DNA of 64,000 nucleotides. Source: Fervidicola ferrireducens. Lineage in GTDB: Bacteria > Bacillota > Thermosediminibacteria > Thermosediminibacterales > Thermosediminibacteraceae. The stretch is taken from NCBI RefSeq assembly GCF_001562425.1, contig NZ_LOED01000008.1, positions 1-64,000 on the forward strand. The letters run 5' to 3'. This document shows positions 27,903 to 36,086 of the stretch, one piece after another (position 1 is the first letter of the stretch; each line of letters starts with the position of its first letter). A program made the position numbers and the translations under genes. Under the pieces are notes generated by a model, which ran no database searches, had not been told where the DNA came from, and saw only the letters and a program-made list of their open reading frames with translations.

Positions 27903-28394
27903 ATGAAAAAAGATACAAGATTTTTAACCAGGACGGCTATTTTACTGGGTATAACGTTGATTGTGCAGTACATGAAAATGCCCCAGCTCCTGACCGGCTC
28001 GCTGGTAAACGCAATGCTGATTATCGCCGGGGGAACTGTGGGTACGCTTTCCGGCATAACCATAGGCCTCTTAACTCCTGTTATTGCCTTTTTGGTGGGC
28101 ATACTCAAGTTCCCGCCGATGGTTCCCTTCATAATGGCGGGAAATGCCCTTTACGTCTACCTTTATTCCACACAAAGGAACGCGATATTAAGGATAGCAC
28201 TGCCGTCCTTGGCGAAGTACGCCTGGCTTTCGGTTTCGGTCCTCTACATTTTAAAGGGGTTCGGCATAAAAGTGCCGCCGCCGGTCGTCAAGACCTTTAC
28301 TTTGCCGCAGCTTATCACAGCCCTAATCGGTGCAGCGATAGGCATAGCTGTGACGTCCGTTTTGTGGCGAAGTTTTTCAAATGAGAAAATGTAA
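27903..28394 (+). CDS. ECF-type transporter substrate-specificity (S) component
   Basis: The 163-residue protein has four to six hydrophobic helices with the S-component pattern LTGSLVNAMLIIAGGTVG and IGLLTPVIAFLVGIL. S-components bind a vitamin or similar ligand and use a shared energising module (EcfAA'T) encoded elsewhere. The ligand is unknown. ATG 27903 follows AGGGGGAA. A terminator follows, so it is monocistronic. Confidence 0.75.
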   Translation: MKKDTRFLTRTAILLGITLIVQYMKMPQLLTGSLVNAMLIIAGGTVGTLSGITIGLLTPVIAFLVGILKFPPMVPFIMAGNALYVYLYSTQRNAILRIALPSLAKYAWLSVSVLYILKGFGIKVPPPVVKTFTLPQLITALIGAAIGIAVTSVLWRSFSNEKM

Positions 28395-28412
28395 ATTTAT
28401 GCAAATTAAAAC

Positions 28413-28434
28413 GAGCCCAGGGGGCTCTTTTTTG
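28413..28434 (+). terminator. Intrinsic terminator after the ECF S-component
   Basis: GAGCCC pairs with GGGCTC across a 3-base loop and is followed by TTTTTT. Confidence 0.85.
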
Positions 28435-28449
28435 TGTACATGATACACA
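28433..28449. promoter_or_regulatory. Inverted repeat, possible operator
   Basis: TGTGTA and TACACA are separated by 5 bases, 31 bases upstream of the -35 of the branched-chain amino-acid transport promoter. A regulator site is inferred from symmetry only. Confidence 0.35.
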
Positions 28450-28480
28450 TTATACAAAGAGAAGAGGAAATAAAATTCCG

Positions 28481-28509
28481 TTGACGTCACAGAATGTTAT
28501 GTTTATAAT
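28481..28509 (+). promoter_or_regulatory. Sigma-A promoter of the branched-chain amino-acid ABC operon
   Basis: TTGACG (28481-28486) and a perfect TATAAT (28504-28509) lie 17 bases apart. About 200 bases of untranslated leader follow. Confidence 0.8.
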
Positions 28510-28552
28510 AAAAGTATCGCGCATTTTGTCGGGAACGGCATAAAGTAGATTA

Positions 28553-28574
28553 AATATGAATAATAGTTCATATT
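28553..28574. promoter_or_regulatory. Inverted repeat in the leader of the branched-chain amino-acid operon
   Basis: AATATGAA and TTCATATT form a perfect 8-bp palindrome around 6 bases, and TATGAATAA recurs at 28574. Its position about 45 bases after the -10 fits a repressor roadblock site or an RNA stem. The remaining leader to 28711 holds a good ribosome site (GGGAGG) and no clear riboswitch. Confidence 0.45.
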
Positions 28575-28711
28575 TATGAATAAGTTACTTTCTCGATCTT
28601 AACGGTTAACGAATCCCGCTGTGGGAGGATATCAATTCAAAAGGGAGGCGAAAGAAGAGAGGGTTCGATTATCGAAAAATTTATAATTATAAAAATAAGG
28701 GAGGTACGACA

Positions 28712-29875
28712 ATGCTGAAAAAGGTTGCTGTATTAATCCTTTCGGTCCTTCTCATAACAGCTTTTGCCACTGGATGCGGACAAAAGAACCAGGGCGCGGC
28801 CGGCGATGTGGTTAAAGTCGGCTGGATAGGCTCTCTCACCGGGGATCAGGCCGTATGGGGCCAGAGCGAACTTAATACTCTAAAGATGCTAGCCGAGGAA
28901 CTCAACAATTCAGGCGGCCTCCTGGGCAAGAAAATAGAAATTGTGGGATACGACACCCGCGGCGATGCCACTGAAGCCGTAAACGCTGTAAAGAGGCTGA
29001 TTTCCCAGGATAAGGTAATCGCCATCATAGGTCCCAACACCAGCAGCTCGGCGATGGCCATTTCGGGAATATTGGAAGAGTTTAAGGTGCCCGACATAGC
29101 CACCGTTGCCACCAATCCGAAGGTAACGGTTTTGGACGGGAAGGTGAAGCCTTTCAACTTCAGGGTATGCTTTATAGACCCGTATCAGGGTGCCGTTGCA
29201 GCCGGTTACGCCTACGATGTATTGGGATTTAAGAAAGCGGCAGTCCTTTACGATGTAACAGATGAGTACTCCCAGGGTCTTGCCGAGTTCTTCATAAAGA
29301 CCTTCGAGGAAAAGGGCGGAAAGATAGTGGCAAAGGAAGCCTTCAAGAGCGGAGATACCGATTTCAGACCGCAGCTTTCAAAAATCAAAGCCGCCAACCC
29401 TGACGTAATCTTCATGCCTTACTTCTTCAAGGAGGTGGCCCTCAGCGCAAAGCAGGCCAGGGACCTCGGCATAAATAGCGTGCTGATGGGCGGCGACGGA
29501 TGGCCTTCGGATACATTGCTTGAAATGGCGGCCGACGCTGTCGAAGGGAGCTACTTTGTAAACCACCTGGATTTCGACGACCCTGCAGTGCAGGAATTTA
29601 AACAGAAGTACAAGGCAAAGTACGGCAAAATGCCCGAGCTAAACGGATACCTCGCCCATGACGCTTTCTTCATGCTGGTGGATGCCATAAAGCGCGCCAA
29701 CAGCTTCGACCCGGTGGCCATAAGGGATGCATTAGAGACGGTGGATATCCAGGGTATTACCGGCAGGATAAAGATAGGTAAGGATACCCACAATCCCGAA
29801 GGGAAGGAAGCAGCCATAATCAAAATAGAAGGCGGCAAGTACAAGTTCCAGCAGAAGTACGCTGTAACTGAGTAA
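28712..29875 (+). CDS. livK: Branched-chain amino-acid ABC transporter, substrate-binding lipoprotein
   Basis: The 387-residue type I periplasmic binding protein has a lipoprotein signal (VAVLILSVLLI, then ATGC with the lipidated Cys near residue 22). The mature fold starts VKVGWIGSLTGDQAVWGQSE and includes the VIAIIGPNTSSSAMAIS loop. It captures the substrate outside the membrane and hands it to the LivHM channel. The substrate could be leucine-type amino acids, but the family also takes urea, amides and aromatic acids. First gene of a five-gene operon. Confidence 0.92.
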   Translation: MLKKVAVLILSVLLITAFATGCGQKNQGAAGDVVKVGWIGSLTGDQAVWGQSELNTLKMLAEELNNSGGLLGKKIEIVGYDTRGDATEAVNAVKRLISQDKVIAIIGPNTSSSAMAISGILEEFKVPDIATVATNPKVTVLDGKVKPFNFRVCFIDPYQGAVAAGYAYDVLGFKKAAVLYDVTDEYSQGLAEFFIKTFEEKGGKIVAKEAFKSGDTDFRPQLSKIKAANPDVIFMPYFFKEVALSAKQARDLGINSVLMGGDGWPSDTLLEMAADAVEGSYFVNHLDFDDPAVQEFKQKYKAKYGKMPELNGYLAHDAFFMLVDAIKRANSFDPVAIRDALETVDIQGITGRIKIGKDTHNPEGKEAAIIKIEGGKYKFQQKYAVTE

Positions 29876-29885
29876 AAAAAATAGG

Positions 29886-29912
29886 GGTCCTGCGCTTTTT
29901 TGGCGCAGGACC
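29886..29912 (+). other. Strong intercistronic hairpin between the binding protein and permease genes
   Basis: GGTCCTGCGC and GCGCAGGACC form a perfect 10-bp stem with a T-rich 7-base loop but no following T-run. Such stems between a binding-protein gene and its permease genes commonly protect the upstream message and lower downstream expression. Confidence 0.65.
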
Positions 29913-29933
29913 ACCGCAAATAAGGGGGATTCT

Positions 29934-30812
29934 ATGAACCAGATTTTGCAACAGCTGATTAACGGCCTTTCAATAGGCAGTGTATACGCCCTCATGGCGG
30001 TGGGTTATTCGTTGGTCTACAGCATTATGAATTTCAGCAATTTCGCCCATGGCGGGGTGATAATGCTGGGGGCGTATTTCGGCTTTTTCTTCGTGACCCT
30101 TTACGGGATGCCGTTTTGGGTGGCTTTTTTAGGGGCCGGGGTATGTTCCATGCTCGTTGCGGTGCTGGTGGAGCGGGTGGCCTATAAACCTCTAAGGGCA
30201 AGGAATGCGCCCTTTTTATATTTCATGATTTCCGCGATGGGGGCTTCGATGTTCATGGAAAACTTTGTGATAGCCACCATCGGCCCGACCTTCCGGACCT
30301 ATCCCCAGATTTTTCCATCACAGCCCTTTAATCTGGGCGGGATATACGTGGGACGACTCGATATGGTGATGTTCCTTATTTCCTGCACCAGCCTCATGGC
30401 TCTGGTCTATTTTATCGAGTTTACCAAACTGGGCAAGGCCATCCAGGCCACCGCCTTCAATCCGAGGGCTAGTGCCCTAATGGGAATAAACACCGATTTT
30501 GTAATAATTGTGGTTTTCGCTCTTGGCGGGTTTCTAGCAGGGATTGCCGGCGTACTTTTCGGCATGAAATACACCGTTTACCCCCAGATAGGCTCGATAA
30601 CGATAAAATCGTTCATAGCAGCAGTTTTCGGCGGGCTCGGCAGCCTCACGGGAGCGGTGATAGGCTCCTTCATCCTGGGCATACTTGAGACGCTGGTGTC
30701 GGGCTATATGATGTCCCAGTACAGGGATCTGATATCTTTCAGCCTGCTGATACTAATCCTGGTCTTCAAACCCATGGGCCTCATGGGTAAATCCTCCGAA
30801 GAGAAGGCGTAA
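29934..30812 (+). CDS. livH: Branched-chain amino-acid ABC transporter, permease LivH
   Basis: The 292-residue membrane protein has about eight helices, with LINGLSIGSVYALMAVGYSL and IGSITIKSFIAAVFGGLGSL (the coupling-loop region) typical of LivH. It forms the channel with LivM, 11 bases downstream. ATG follows AAGGGGG. Confidence 0.93.
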   Translation: MNQILQQLINGLSIGSVYALMAVGYSLVYSIMNFSNFAHGGVIMLGAYFGFFFVTLYGMPFWVAFLGAGVCSMLVAVLVERVAYKPLRARNAPFLYFMISAMGASMFMENFVIATIGPTFRTYPQIFPSQPFNLGGIYVGRLDMVMFLISCTSLMALVYFIEFTKLGKAIQATAFNPRASALMGINTDFVIIVVFALGGFLAGIAGVLFGMKYTVYPQIGSITIKSFIAAVFGGLGSLTGAVIGSFILGILETLVSGYMMSQYRDLISFSLLILILVFKPMGLMGKSSEEKA

Positions 30813-30823
30813 GGAGGGATTGT

Positions 30824-31711
30824 ATGGACTGGTTTTATATCGAAGGAGTGCTGATTCTCGCTGGAATAAACATCATAGCGGTTTTGGGCCTTTCCCTCCT
30901 AACCGGCTTTACGGGACTTTTTTCCTTCGGCCATGCAGGCTTCATGGCCGTCGGAGCCTATACTTCCGTATACTTCGGAGAAAGGATGGGGCTGCCCTTT
31001 CTGGTTGCCATCATCGCCGGGGGCCTATCAGCGGGCCTCATGAGCCTTTTCATAGGCAGGCTGACACTCAAACTAAAAGGCGACTACTTTTGCATTGCAA
31101 CTTTGGGATTTGGAGAGGCCATACGCCTATTGCTAGATAACCTTCAGGTATTCGGCGGAGCCAGGGGCTGGCCGGGAATACCCCCGAAGGTGGACCTGAC
31201 GACGGTAGTTATATTTAGTTTGCTCGGAATCATATTTTTGGTATTTTTGATAAATTCCAGACACGGCCGCGCGATGATAGCGGTAAGGGAAGAGGAACTG
31301 GCTGCGAAGGTTATGGGGATTGACGTCTACAGGTATAAGGTTATTTCCCTTTTTATCAGCGCCGTATATGCCGGCGTGGCGGGAGGGCTTCTGGGTTATT
31401 ACCTGACCTTCCTCCAGCCCAAGCTGTTCGGCTTGCAAAAGTCCACCGAGTACACCATAATGGTCATATTCGGCGGTATCGGAAGCATTTCGGGTAGCGT
31501 GCTTGCTGCCTTCCTTTTAACGGTGCTGCCCGAAATCCTGAGGTCCTTTGCAGTGTGGAGATTCGTGATATACGGCGCTGCCGTGATATTCATAATGATA
31601 GCAAGGCCGCAAGGTCTTATGGGCGGTAAGGAGATAACGCTGAAAGGCGTAACTTCGATTTTGGGAATTCCGGGCAAAAATAGAAGGACTGCCCGAAGCG
31701 GGGAGGTATAG
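30824..31711 (+). CDS. livM: Branched-chain amino-acid ABC transporter, permease LivM
   Basis: The 295-residue membrane protein has GLSLLTGFTGLFSFGHAGFM and IMVIFGGIGSISGSV, the LivM signature stretches, and partners with LivH. It lies two bases before livG. The C-terminal tail is basic (GKNRRTARSG). Confidence 0.93.
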   Translation: MDWFYIEGVLILAGINIIAVLGLSLLTGFTGLFSFGHAGFMAVGAYTSVYFGERMGLPFLVAIIAGGLSAGLMSLFIGRLTLKLKGDYFCIATLGFGEAIRLLLDNLQVFGGARGWPGIPPKVDLTTVVIFSLLGIIFLVFLINSRHGRAMIAVREEELAAKVMGIDVYRYKVISLFISAVYAGVAGGLLGYYLTFLQPKLFGLQKSTEYTIMVIFGGIGSISGSVLAAFLLTVLPEILRSFAVWRFVIYGAAVIFIMIARPQGLMGGKEITLKGVTSILGIPGKNRRTARSGEV

Positions 31712-31712
31712 G

Positions 31713-32489
31713 ATGGAACTATTAAGAATTGAAAACCTTACCAAAACCTTTGGAGGCCTTACCGCCGTGAAAGATGTGAGCTTTGCCGTCAGAGAAGGGT
31801 CCATATCGGGGCTCATAGGACCGAATGGTGCGGGCAAGACGACCGTTTTCAACCTTATAACGGGAATTTACAAGGTTACAAGCGGCTCCATATATTTTCA
31901 GAATACCCCAATCCATGACAAAGAGCCCCACGTAATTGCCAGAATGGGAATTACAAGGACCTTTCAGAACATCAGACTCTTCAAAAACCTTACAGTTTAC
32001 CAGAACGTGTTGACCGCCTGCCATAACAACGCCGATTACGGCATATTTGACGCAGCTTTGAGGCTAAAAAAGTTCTGGCGGCAAGAAAGGGAACTAAAAG
32101 AATTTACCGAGCGGCTGCTGGAGCTCATGGAGCTTTCCGACTGGAAGGACAAGGTGGCCAATTCCCTTCCGTACGGACTCCAGCGGAGGCTGGAAATCGC
32201 AAGGGCCCTGGCGCTGAAGCCCAAGCTACTATTACTGGATGAGCCCGCTGCGGGCATGAACCCCGACGAAACGCTGCAGCTCATGAACCTCATCCGGAGG
32301 ATAAGGGACGAGTTCAGCTGCACCATACTCGTCATAGAGCACCACATGGACTTGATAATGGGGATCTGCGAAAACATCGTAGTGCTCAACTTCGGCGAGA
32401 AACTGGCGGAAGGGCCTCCGGAAAAAATACAACAGGACCCGAAAGTGATAGAGGCGTACCTGGGCGAAGGGGGAATGCCGGTTGCTTGA
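31713..32489 (+). CDS. livG: Branched-chain amino-acid ABC transporter, ATPase LivG
   Basis: The 258-residue ABC ATPase has Walker A GPNGAGKT, the LivG-specific GITRTFQNIRLF, signature region SLPYGLQRRLEIARAL, Walker B LLLLDEPAAGMNP, and switch His in VIEHHMD. It powers uptake with LivF, whose start overlaps its end by 8 bases. Confidence 0.94.
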   Translation: MELLRIENLTKTFGGLTAVKDVSFAVREGSISGLIGPNGAGKTTVFNLITGIYKVTSGSIYFQNTPIHDKEPHVIARMGITRTFQNIRLFKNLTVYQNVLTACHNNADYGIFDAALRLKKFWRQERELKEFTERLLELMELSDWKDKVANSLPYGLQRRLEIARALALKPKLLLLDEPAAGMNPDETLQLMNLIRRIRDEFSCTILVIEHHMDLIMGICENIVVLNFGEKLAEGPPEKIQQDPKVIEAYLGEGGMPVA

Positions 32490-33195
32490 AATCAAAGGCC
32501 TACACGTATATTACGGCGGCATACACGCCCTTAAAGGCGTCAGCATATCAGTGGAAAAGGGTGAAATAGTCACAATAATAGGCGCAAACGGTGCGGGAAA
32601 ATCCACGCTTTTGAACGCAATATCGGGAATCGTCAAGTACAGGGAAGGAAGTATATCGTTTAAGGGAGAACCACTCCCAAAATTGCCACACCTCATCGTC
32701 AAGAGGGGTATCGTCCAGGTGCCCGAGGGAAGGTTGATTTTCGCAAATCTTACGGTGAAGGACAATCTCATGCTGGGTGCCTACCTGAGGAATAACGTTG
32801 AAGGGATAAAGCGCGACCTGGAAATGGTGTACGAACTCTTTCCCCGCCTTAAAGAAAGGGAAAAGCAGATGGCGGGGACTCTCTCGGGCGGGGAACAGCA
32901 GATGCTGGCTATAGGGCGGGGACTCATGAGCAATCCGGAACTTGTGCTCCTGGATGAGCCTTCTTTAGGTCTTGCGCCCATGATGGTGGAGACCATTTTC
33001 AGGGTTATAAAGGACATCAAGAGCATGGGCAAGACCATCCTGTTGGTGGAGCAAAACGCCTACAAAGCCCTGGCCACCGCAGACAGAGCGTATGTGCTCG
33101 AACAGGGCAGGATAGTAAAAAGCGGCAGGGCTCAGGACCTCCTCAATGATCCGGCAATAAAGGAATCATACCTTGGAGTGAATAATCGCAGTTAA
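32482..33195 (+). CDS. livF: Branched-chain amino-acid ABC transporter, ATPase LivF
   Basis: The 237-residue ABC ATPase starts at TTG 32482 and has Walker A GANGAGKS, signature TLSGGEQQMLAIGRGL, Walker B LVLLDEPSLGLAP and the LLVEQN switch motif typical of LivF. It is the last gene of the operon, followed by a terminator. Confidence 0.94.
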   Translation: MLEIKGLHVYYGGIHALKGVSISVEKGEIVTIIGANGAGKSTLLNAISGIVKYREGSISFKGEPLPKLPHLIVKRGIVQVPEGRLIFANLTVKDNLMLGAYLRNNVEGIKRDLEMVYELFPRLKEREKQMAGTLSGGEQQMLAIGRGLMSNPELVLLDEPSLGLAPMMVETIFRVIKDIKSMGKTILLVEQNAYKALATADRAYVLEQGRIVKSGRAQDLLNDPAIKESYLGVNNRS

Positions 33196-33200
33196 AGCGA

Positions 33201-33222
33201 AAGCCCTCTTTTGAGGGCTTTA
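33201..33222 (+). terminator. Intrinsic terminator of the branched-chain amino-acid operon
   Basis: AAGCCCTC, TTTT loop, GAGGGCTT, then TATG. The stem is strong and the T-run short. Confidence 0.7.
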
Positions 33223-33250
33223 TGTATTACTATATTTTCTGAAGATTAAA

Positions 33251-33277
33251 TTGACTAATTTCCAATTCTGATATAAA
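33251..33277 (+). promoter_or_regulatory. Putative promoter for the UPF0173 hydrolase gene
   Basis: TTGACT (33251-33256) and TATAAA (33272-33277), spacing 15, 38 bases before the start codon. Confidence 0.4.
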
Positions 33278-33314
33278 TTGTTGACAGAAACTTATTTGTA
33301 AAGGAGGTAAACCT

Positions 33315-34004
33315 ATGGTTTCTGTTACCTTTCACGGTCATGCGTGCTTTACAATAAGCTCTTCTAAGTTCAATCTCATCATAGACCCGTGGCTTAAGGA
33401 TAACCCTCTTTCCGATATTAAGCCCGAACAGGTGAAGGCAGACTACATACTCGTGACCCACGGCCACGGAGACCACCTGGGGGATGCTTTGGAAATAGCA
33501 AAGGAAAGTGGCGCCACCATAATCGCACCCTACGAGCTTGCAGTCTACTGCCAGTTGAAAGGTGCTAAGGTCCACCCAATGCACATAGGCGGAGATTATA
33601 CCTTTGATTTCGGCTGGCTGCAGCTTACCCCGGCGATGCACGGCTCCGGCGGAGTTTTCGGCGAGCAGATCGTCTACCTCGGGAACCCCTGTGGATTTCT
33701 CCTAGAGATCGAGGGCAAGACCTTATACCATGCAGGGGATACCGGCCTTTTCGGGGACATGAAGCTCATAGGGGAAAAGGTTTCGCTGGACGTTGCGATG
33801 CTGCCCATCGGTGGAAATTTCGTCATGGGGATAGACGACGCCGTGAAGGCCGTGGAGTTTTTAAAGCCGAGGACGGTTATCCCCATGCACTACAACACTT
33901 TCGACGTAATAAAAAAGGATCCGCAGGAATTTAAAGAAAAGGTGGAGGAAAAAATCGGCGCTAGAGTCGTCATACTCGAACCGGGCGAGACGATTACCCT
34001 TTAA
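33315..34004 (+). CDS. UPF0173 metallo-beta-lactamase-fold hydrolase
   Basis: The 229-residue protein begins VSVTFHGHACFTI and has the metal site THGHGDHLGD, then AMHGSGG, HAGDTGLFGDM and PMHYNTFD, which mark the YtkL/UPF0173 group. These are predicted metal-dependent hydrolases with no settled substrate. ATG follows AAAGGAGG. It is a single gene next to an intron-like remnant. Confidence 0.88.
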   Translation: MVSVTFHGHACFTISSSKFNLIIDPWLKDNPLSDIKPEQVKADYILVTHGHGDHLGDALEIAKESGATIIAPYELAVYCQLKGAKVHPMHIGGDYTFDFGWLQLTPAMHGSGGVFGEQIVYLGNPCGFLLEIEGKTLYHAGDTGLFGDMKLIGEKVSLDVAMLPIGGNFVMGIDDAVKAVEFLKPRTVIPMHYNTFDVIKKDPQEFKEKVEEKIGARVVILEPGETITL

Positions 34005-34017
34005 ATACAGCGGCGAA

Positions 34018-34140
34018 TGGCCTACGGGCCAATGAATAAGGCCCTGGGCAATGTCTACTTGCAGTCCCAGGGCCTGATGAGCGGTGAACCGTCGGATGCA
34101 GACCTGCGTGTCCGGTGGTGTGTGTGAGAAGACGAATATT
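34018..34140 (+). ncRNA. Possible group II intron 3'-end relic (domain V-like hairpin)
   Basis: Bases 34087-34119 fold into a helix of about 10 bp (ACCGTCGGA with TCCGGTGGT), a 2-base bulge on the 3' side and a short upper stem with a 4-base loop. That is the shape of group II intron domain V, and the following GTGTGTGTGAGAAGACG resembles the junction after it in class C introns. Two further stems precede it: TGGCC/GGCCA (34018-34031) and AGGCCCTGGG/CCCAGGGCCT (34039-34075). There is no reverse transcriptase, the loop is not GNRA, and the domain VI hairpin is not evident, so I call it a decayed fragment. Confidence 0.38.
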
Positions 34141-34141
34141 T

Positions 34142-35824
34142 TTATATTGACGGTATCTCACCTAATCTCACGGTTGATGTCACCAAGATATCGACTTTTA
34201 GAACCACTTTCTGCAAGAGCTGCGTCTCGCTCAGCAGCTCAGGTATAACGCTTTCAATGGTGGGGACTGAGGTGCAGTTCATGCCCGGAGCGGCACCTGT
34301 TAAGTCCACGAAAAAGCTGAAATTTACGTCTTCTCCCTGTTCATATTCGATGTTGTCGGTGCCGATGTAAAAGATCTGCTTGTGGATGGTACCCTGGATA
34401 ATGACTTTATTGGTGATTACCTGGCAAGAAATATCAGTTACGGTAGCATCAATATTTCTTATCTTCTGGGTAGGCCTTTCCATTGTAACGATATCCTGGA
34501 GGAGCGTTTGCCCGGTAGCCTCGCCTACGACTTCCTCCACCAATATGGTCTTACCAGTGATGGGGAGTAAATTGAGCTTTGTATTTTGCGTCACTGTTAC
34601 GGAAAATTGGATTACCACCTTTTGCTGCAGTGTGGTCTCATTTTCTAGAGTATAGTTTATGCTTTCTATAACGGGTTGGACCTGCACGTTCATCCCCGGT
34701 GCGGCTCCGGTGGTATCTACAAAAAGACTGAAGGGCACGTCTTCCGCCTGGTGGTACTCTACATTATCGGTGCCTACATAGAATATCTGCTTGTGGAGCA
34801 CTCCCTGAATTACTACCTTGTCGGTAATGACATCAGTAGTTATATCCTTTACCGTTGCTGTGATTTCATCCACTTTTTGAGCGGGATTGGTAAGCTGAAC
34901 CGTAGTTTCCACTATGAGCTGCTGGGAGCCCTGCCCTGCCACCTGTGGCACATAATATAGCGGAGTTCCGACGCCCGGTAGTACATTAAGTACTTGAGTA
35001 TCAGTCACCACGGCATTAAACACCAGTATTACTTTCTGGTGTAAAGTGTTCTGGTCCAAAAGAGTGTAAGCGATGTGTTCTATCGTTGGAGTCACAGTTA
35101 CGTTCATGCCCGGTGCGGCTCCAGAGATATCCATGAAGTAGCTAACTGGAATGATCTCTGTCTGATGGTGGATCACAGCATCGGTACCCACATAAAATAT
35201 CTGTTTGTGAAGCATCCCCTGGATGATCACCTTATCCTGGATAACTTCCGTCCTTAAGTCATCAACTCGAGCCCTGATTTCCCGAACCTTAACCGCAGGG
35301 TTTGCCAGGGTTACAGTGGATTCAACCATTTTCTGGATGGAACCTTCCCCGACCAAAACGGGGACTTGAATCAATGGATCCATTATATCCTCCCCTTTTT
35401 GTTTTTTTTCAAAAATATCAGTTAACCCCTTTTCCTCTTCCTGTTGGATTTCGTTATCTTCTATTGGTTCCCGATAGTATTCCTCCCCTTCGGAATCCTC
35501 CTCATCCTCTCTTTTAACTTCCTGCCCTCTTTCGCAAGCTGCCTGTATTTCACTTTTCCCTTCCAGCGTTTGATCCTGTTTTTCCTGACCCTTCTCCTCC
35601 AGTTTTTCGGTTGTCACATGGCTACAGACCCCCTCTTTGTTGCTTCTGCAGACTTCCATTATGGACTCAGCATCATTTGTCTTATCGGTTTCTTGTTGGG
35701 CGAAAAACGATTTTTCTGTGTTGTTCGGGGCTCTTAATCGGTCTTTCATACGCAGTCTTACGATAAAAAGAGAGCAGGCCACAATAACGACAATTATTGC
35801 GGCGAATGCAATTAGTTCGGCCAT
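34142..35824 (-). CDS. Membrane-anchored protein with three SPOCS (DUF3794) domains
   Basis: The 560-residue product starts at ATG 35824 after GAGGAGGAGAGA. It has one N-terminal membrane helix (ELIAFAAIIVVIVACSLFIV), a charged, Glu/Gln/Lys-rich linker of about 120 residues, then three SPOCS repeats of about 130 residues (from about 160, 293 and 425). Each contains the core VIIQG.LHKQIFYVGTD and SGAAPGMN-type turns. SPOCS domains occur in SipL and related spore-envelope proteins of Clostridia; SipL binds SpoIVA through a separate C-terminal LysM, which is absent here. The protein may tether the surface system of this locus to a membrane. Confidence 0.85.
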   Translation of the reverse strand: MAELIAFAAIIVVIVACSLFIVRLRMKDRLRAPNNTEKSFFAQQETDKTNDAESIMEVCRSNKEGVCSHVTTEKLEEKGQEKQDQTLEGKSEIQAACERGQEVKREDEEDSEGEEYYREPIEDNEIQQEEEKGLTDIFEKKQKGEDIMDPLIQVPVLVGEGSIQKMVESTVTLANPAVKVREIRARVDDLRTEVIQDKVIIQGMLHKQIFYVGTDAVIHHQTEIIPVSYFMDISGAAPGMNVTVTPTIEHIAYTLLDQNTLHQKVILVFNAVVTDTQVLNVLPGVGTPLYYVPQVAGQGSQQLIVETTVQLTNPAQKVDEITATVKDITTDVITDKVVIQGVLHKQIFYVGTDNVEYHQAEDVPFSLFVDTTGAAPGMNVQVQPVIESINYTLENETTLQQKVVIQFSVTVTQNTKLNLLPITGKTILVEEVVGEATGQTLLQDIVTMERPTQKIRNIDATVTDISCQVITNKVIIQGTIHKQIFYIGTDNIEYEQGEDVNFSFFVDLTGAAPGMNCTSVPTIESVIPELLSETQLLQKVVLKVDILVTSTVRLGEIPSI

Positions 35825-35934
35825 TATCTCTCCTCCTCTATAATATGGCGTCATGCCTTTTGTTGTTACACCCGTTGCTATTTTTTTGTGCCAAGAGGAT
35901 TTCATAAAATGTTTTTATTTTAATTTTTTAATTT

Positions 35935-35962
35935 TATAGTATGAGTGATTTTTTTCAGAGGT
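35935..35962 (-). promoter_or_regulatory. Possible sigma-K-type promoter of the three-SPOCS gene
   Basis: On the minus strand CATACTATA (35935-35943) matches the CATANNNTA -10 of late mother-cell sigma-K promoters, with an AC 17 bases upstream. It is about 110 bases before the start codon. The consensus is short, so this is a hint only. The rest of the 35825-36021 gap holds nothing else I can name. Confidence 0.3.
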
Positions 35963-36021
35963 TACCTACAACTTTTGCTGCGGGATGACAATCTGCAGGG
36001 TCCGTAGGTTCTCCGGACAAA

Positions 36022-36051
36022 AAAATAAAAAAAAGAGGTTTTTGCCTCTTT
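36022..36051 (-). terminator. Intrinsic terminator of the five-SPOCS/unknown-protein operon
   Basis: On the minus strand AAAGAGG, CAAAAA loop, CCTCTTT, then a T-rich run. Confidence 0.75.
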
Positions 36052-36086
36052 CCCTTTTCCGTAAGATTTTTCCTTATCTTTTCCTA

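Noticed and set aside
35075-35737. Plus-strand open frames inside the three-SPOCS gene
   Set aside because: They are shadows of the SPOCS repeats on the opposite strand; the repeats explain the long frames.
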